Assembly (NCBI GenBank): GCA_964596985.1 | Contig: CAZQWG010000005.1 | Span: 62,001-126,000, forward strand | Length of the DNA: 64,000 nt | Direction: 5' to 3' | Source of the DNA: GCA-020345945 sp964596985 | GTDB lineage: Archaea > Thermoproteota > Bathyarchaeia > RBG-16-48-13 > GCA-020345945 | Shown here: positions 60,934-64,000 of the stretch, piece by piece | Numbering within the stretch: the first letter of the stretch is position 1 | Layout: the number at the start of each line of letters is the position of its first letter | Notes under the pieces: generated by a model | The model's input: only the letters and a program-made list of their open reading frames with translations | Databases searched by the model: none | Told to the model about the DNA's origin: nothing | Made by a program: the position numbers and the translations under genes

Positions 60934-61920
60934 TCAGCCTATTGCTTGGCGGATCAGCCTCTTCATATTCTGCAGAGCTTGGGCTGCCTGAATTCCCGGT
61001 GGAATGTCTGACCGGTGGCATTCAACAGTCAAATAACCCTCGTAGCCGATTTCTTTCAAGGCTTTGAGGAATGCTGCATAATCGCACTCACCCGTACCAG
61101 GGATTACTTCAACAGTCGGCCTCGTAACAGGCATCATCAAAGGAGGCAGACTGGAGACGGTTCTATAATCCATACAGTGAGTGTGTATGATTAGGTTCCC
61201 AAGTTCTCGGACTGCTTGGGGTAGACTAGGCTCTTCGATCAAGCCTCTCGTCCGATACATTTCTCGCCAAACCTGCGCTAAATGTAAATTTATCTTGAGG
61301 ACGGGCGAACCGACGTCTCTGATGAATTCCTTCCAGAAGTCGACAGGAGAATACTCTTCGATAGCGAAGAACACCCCACGGTCTTTACAGTATTCTGCGC
61401 ATTCTCCAACAGCCTGTATCATCAGCTGTCTCTCCTCATCAGTGTAGGGTACATGCACACCAAACTCTGGCCGGCCCCCTCTGAGGAAACCGTGGGGCAT
61501 ACCTTGCAGGAGTTCTGTGACTTGCTTCCCCGGAGAGGGGACGTGTGTGGTCACCACTTTGGTACCAAAATCGGCAGCCAAGTCGATGATGCCCTTTGTC
61601 CAATCCATACCTAACTTCCTACTGCTATTATCGGCAGACGTAAAGGAGACTCCAGGTAGAGGCCAGGAGTGCGCACTCAAAGCCTCTACTACGATTCCGA
61701 GGTCTTCAATAGATTTCCTCAAGACCTGCCTTTGGGTCTTGGAGATCTTCCAGAGGCGAGTGTCCAAGATGTGAGCACAGTCCACCTCAACTCCGTCGTA
61801 TCCGATCCTAGCTAAGTCTCGAAGGGCGTAGTCGAGATTGTTCCCAACACCAGGATAAAGACCGGTGTATCCGTAGGGAATCCAAGTGTAGCAGTTTGTT
61901 TGGAAAGAGATTCTATACAA
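60934..61920 (-). CDS. Sugar phosphate isomerase/epimerase family (xylose-isomerase-like TIM barrel)
   Basis: The 328-residue product is a TIM barrel with IGYDGVEVDCAHI, VVTTHVPSPG, the ligand Glu in FFAIEEYSPVDF, the Asn-x-His in LKINLHLAQV, HTHCMDYR and the last strand YEGYLTVECHRSD. This fits COG1082 enzymes that bind a divalent metal and isomerise or epimerise sugars or cyclitols. TTG at 61920 is preferred, six bases behind AGGTGA on the minus strand; the frame opens at 61962. Substrate unknown. Confidence 0.8.
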   Translation of the reverse strand: MYRISFQTNCYTWIPYGYTGLYPGVGNNLDYALRDLARIGYDGVEVDCAHILDTRLWKISKTQRQVLRKSIEDLGIVVEALSAHSWPLPGVSFTSADNSSRKLGMDWTKGIIDLAADFGTKVVTTHVPSPGKQVTELLQGMPHGFLRGGRPEFGVHVPYTDEERQLMIQAVGECAEYCKDRGVFFAIEEYSPVDFWKEFIRDVGSPVLKINLHLAQVWREMYRTRGLIEEPSLPQAVRELGNLIIHTHCMDYRTVSSLPPLMMPVTRPTVEVIPGTGECDYAAFLKALKEIGYEGYLTVECHRSDIPPGIQAAQALQNMKRLIRQAIG

Positions 61921-62141
61921 TCTATTCACCTTTCTGCAAGTCTGGTTTTCAACGTGTTCCAAGAACGGTATTTCTGAATGCCGTCAGGAGACTTTGAGGT
62001 CTGTCTTGATAAGAATTTGTTGCACACGAAGCTAGTTAAGATAATAACCTTATTCTCTTACAGGAGATCGGCTGACGATGATGGCTGAGAACCAAAAGAA
62101 GATGAACTAGTGCAGGTCAATGAATATTGGAGGGGATCTAA

Positions 62142-62483
62142 ATGTCGAAGAAATCGAGAAAGGCTAGCGCACTCAGTTTCCGGGTGGAGGAGTCGGAAAG
62201 CTTTCGAATGGTCTACATCGAGAACGTGTTCGGGGGTCTTGACCCTGGAGGGGGACGTATGATCTTCTATGTGGATAGGCGTAAGCCGAAGACCGTGGAT
62301 CAGCCAATCGGGGCCTTGGAGATAGAAGAGATAGTACACGAGCTGCAAGTAGAGCTACGCATGTCCCCCGCTAGTTTCAAGTCGATTGCCGAGTGGATGA
62401 CACGGCATGTTCAGGCAGCAGAGAAGCAGTTCGGTCCGATACTCTTACCTCGGAGAAAGAGTAGCCCTAGATTCGATGTCTAG
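62142..62483 (+). CDS. Small DUF3467-like protein
   Basis: The 113-residue product has FRMVYIENVFGGLDPGGGRMIF, a central strand region and the segment LQVELRMSPASFKSIAEWM, similar in layout to DUF3467 proteins whose end reads as a helix after a methionine-serine-proline motif. The assignment is tentative. GAGGGGATCT precedes its ATG. No operon partner is obvious. Confidence 0.55.
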   Translation: MSKKSRKASALSFRVEESESFRMVYIENVFGGLDPGGGRMIFYVDRRKPKTVDQPIGALEIEEIVHELQVELRMSPASFKSIAEWMTRHVQAAEKQFGPILLPRRKSSPRFDV

Positions 62484-62565
62484 CGAGAAGATTCTTCGTT
62501 GTTGGAGAGAATGCCCGATATCGAAGAAGAGTTTATAGTCTGCTCCACTATTCTCAGATCTGAAG

Positions 62566-63216
62566 ATGTACCGTAGGAACATCTCGTATGCTACCGTTGT
62601 ACTCGTCTTGGGGCTGTTTTTCCTTACTATAACGGGTGGGATCGGGTATACCCTCACAACCCCTGTTGCCACAGAAACGACGGAGACTAATGAGAAGACG
62701 GAGACGATCTATGACGACGTTTTCATCATCGAGGAAGGTGACTACAAGAGGATACATTTCACCTTGGACAAAGGGGTCGACTGTGAGGTCTCATGGACCT
62801 GGGATTCAAGTGACGATATGCTGATCAACTTCTATCTGATGGAGAAGGATGAGTATGAGGCTTGGAGTGACGACGAAGAGTTCGAGTACGTCTCCAAGAA
62901 GAAACAGGCAGATGACGATGAAGGTACGGCGACACTTGGAGACGGAAAATACACTTTTGTCTTCAACAACGCGATCGAGGGAGATGAAGTTGAAATCGAG
63001 TTCGAAGCCACACTGCAATGGGAAGAAACTTCAAACATAGAAGGTACCAGAACGAGGTATGAGCTTGCCTTCCCTATGGCAGTCTCCTCTCTAGTAACCA
63101 TCGTGTCTTTGACTACGTTCTCAGCCATCAGATACCCGGCTCAATTGGAGGCCGTATTCGATAGGTTGACCGAGCCGGCAAGACGCGTAACCATGACCCT
63201 CAAGGAAGACTATTAA
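62566..63216 (+). CDS. Membrane-anchored extracytoplasmic beta-rich protein
   Basis: The 216-residue product has an N-terminal membrane segment (about 9-30, VVLVLGLFFLTITGGIGY), an acidic beta-rich region with DVFIIEEGDYKRIHFTLDKG and ATLGDGKYTFVFNNAIEGDE, and a second membrane segment near 170-190 (VSSLVTIVSLTTFSAI) with a basic tail. This suggests an external domain tethered at both ends. A TTTATAG box at about 62530-62536 predicts an RNA start within ten bases of the ATG. I recognise no family. Confidence 0.6.
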   Translation: MYRRNISYATVVLVLGLFFLTITGGIGYTLTTPVATETTETNEKTETIYDDVFIIEEGDYKRIHFTLDKGVDCEVSWTWDSSDDMLINFYLMEKDEYEAWSDDEEFEYVSKKKQADDDEGTATLGDGKYTFVFNNAIEGDEVEIEFEATLQWEETSNIEGTRTRYELAFPMAVSSLVTIVSLTTFSAIRYPAQLEAVFDRLTEPARRVTMTLKEDY

Positions 63217-63350
63217 CGCAGGCTAAGCATTCTGCGTTCTGTCATAATTGGTTGGGAATATCTCCTTACAATTAGAGATACACCCTTCTGTGAGCGGATG
63301 GGTTCTACAGCAACCCGTATTTCTTGCCTGTTGACCCTCAGTCCTCTCTT

Positions 63351-64000
63351 CTATCGCTGAATTATGCCCCCGCTGACAAGTAGCTCGGAGACGAGCACGG
63401 ACCCTTTCGCGGCTCCCATCTTCGTATTGTGAGATAACAGTACATACTTGACGCCATTTTCCAATGCATTGTCTTCTCTGATTCGACCTATTGTCAGAGC
63501 CATCCCGCCGTGGTTATCCCTGTCGAGTCTTGGTTGAGGTCTATATGGGTCATCTATTACTACGATCATTTTTCCTGGGGCTGAAGGTAATCCCATTCGT
63601 ACAAGAGGGGTACCGAAGTTATCGAACGCCTTCTTCACTTCCTCGGTTGTACAGGGTTTCTTCGTCGAGACAGAGACCGCCTCTGTGTGACCGTCGAGAA
63701 CTGGGACCCGTGTACAGGTCGTACTAATCTTAAAGTCACATGGAATGATGCGGCCATTCCCGACTGTTCCGAGGATCTTCAACGTCTCCTTCTCAACCTT
63801 CTCTTCTTCGCCAGGGATGTAAGGGATGATGTTGTCAAGTATGTCCAGTGCCAGTACTCCGCCGGCGCGTCCTGCACCCGAAACAGCCTGTAACGAAGTC
63901 ATTATCACTTGATTTACACCGAAGTTATCTAAGATTGGCTTGAGTGAGGTAGCCAATCCAACGGTTGTACAGTTGGGTTGGGGTGCTATGAACCCCTTCC
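63351..64000 (-). CDS. asd: Aspartate-semialdehyde dehydrogenase (N-terminal part outside window)
   Basis: This enzyme reduces aspartyl phosphate to aspartate semialdehyde, the branch metabolite used by hom and, probably, the DUF39 sulfurtransferase. The visible part spans the catalytic and dimerisation region: the nucleophile in APQPNCTTVG just inside the window edge, SLQAVSGAGRAGG, DFKISTTCTRVPVLDGHTEA with the catalytic His region, and DNHGGMALTIGRIRED at the C-terminus. These match the archaeal/fungal type. The frame is open to base 64000, so the start lies beyond the window. Confidence 0.92.
   Translation of the reverse strand, partial: KGFIAPQPNCTTVGLATSLKPILDNFGVNQVIMTSLQAVSGAGRAGGVLALDILDNIIPYIPGEEEKVEKETLKILGTVGNGRIIPCDFKISTTCTRVPVLDGHTEAVSVSTKKPCTTEEVKKAFDNFGTPLVRMGLPSAPGKMIVVIDDPYRPQPRLDRDNHGGMALTIGRIREDNALENGVKYVLLSHNTKMGAAKGSVLVSELLVSGGIIQR

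Noticed and set aside
1..64000. CRISPR arrays, rRNA genes, IS elements, replication origin
   Set aside because: I looked for regularly spaced repeats, rRNA cores, transposase motifs and ORB-like clusters and saw none.

Overview
The window reads as chromosomal DNA of an anaerobic archaeon, about 85-90% coding. Archaeal hallmarks are TFB (23182-24120), aIF1 (22732-23040), the XPB helicase-Bax1 nuclease pair (10844-13774), the archaeal HMG-CoA synthase/thiolase/DUF35 trio (14839-17512), TATA/BRE-like promoters, a tRNA-Gln with three bulge-helix-bulge type introns (24420-24550) and LysW-carrier amino-acid synthesis (33842-39569). The combination points to the TACK/Thermoproteota side (Bathyarchaeia-like is my best guess), but that is inference without a marker tree.

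Layout. 1-9.8 kb: amino-acid metabolism: a 5'-truncated homocitrate synthase with a C-terminal RAM domain, hisC, glnA, ATP-type PEP carboxykinase, and thrC-hom-lysC. 9.8-14.5 kb: a luciferase-like protein of unknown role, Bax1-XPB, and a membrane protein. 14.8-21.1 kb: the mevalonate entry complex, aroD, and a three-gene set (COG2122/UPF0280, DUF39-CBS, NIL-ferredoxin) matching sulfide-dependent homocysteine synthesis from aspartate semialdehyde. 21.4-27.8 kb: a minimal FtsX-type ABC pair, aIF1, TFB, tRNA-Gln, a DUF92 membrane protein, a RACE-type corrinoid activator and a stand-alone RAM protein. 28-39.6 kb: a long co-directional arginine/lysine cluster, argG-carA-carB-lysW-lysX-argC-argB-argD-lysM-lysK; lysW lacks a standard start codon. 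39.6-44.4 kb: hisA-hisB-hisD-hisI-PHP phosphatase, then alaX. 44.5-50 kb: class II aldolase, a medium-chain dehydrogenase, an unrecognised protein and two CBS proteins, the second ending in an HPF-like domain (candidate ribosome hibernation factor). 50-58.9 kb: an aldehyde ferredoxin oxidoreductase relative, a metal-homeostasis group (CDF, ZIP, NikR, putative heavy-metal exporter) and an oxygen-defence group (flavodiiron protein, superoxide reductase, rubrerythrin-like protein), with a decayed TrmO fragment in between. 59-64 kb: secreted and membrane proteins, an MFS transporter, a TIM-barrel isomerase-like protein and the 3' part of asd, truncated by the window end.

How it fits together. Aspartate kinase and aspartate-semialdehyde dehydrogenase make aspartate semialdehyde, which can go to threonine (hom, thrC) or homocysteine (DUF39 + NIL-ferredoxin + COG2122). 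Homocitrate synthase feeds the LysW lysine route, and the same LysW, ligase, kinase, reductase, aminotransferase and hydrolase probably also make ornithine, which carAB and argG carry towards arginine. Three RAM effector domains (homocitrate synthase tail, LysM, stand-alone) suggest amino-acid sensing. Iron-sulfur and tungsten/molybdenum enzymes together with flavodiiron protein, superoxide reductase and rubrerythrin indicate a strict anaerobe that survives transient oxygen.

The most interesting items are the triple-intron tRNA-Gln, lysW with an ATA or ACG start, the CBS-HPF fusion, the inverted repeat between nikR and the exporter, a 47-bp intergenic repeat in two copies, the TrmO relic and the His-for-Cys change at the AOR cluster. 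No CRISPR array, IS element, rRNA or replication origin was seen.
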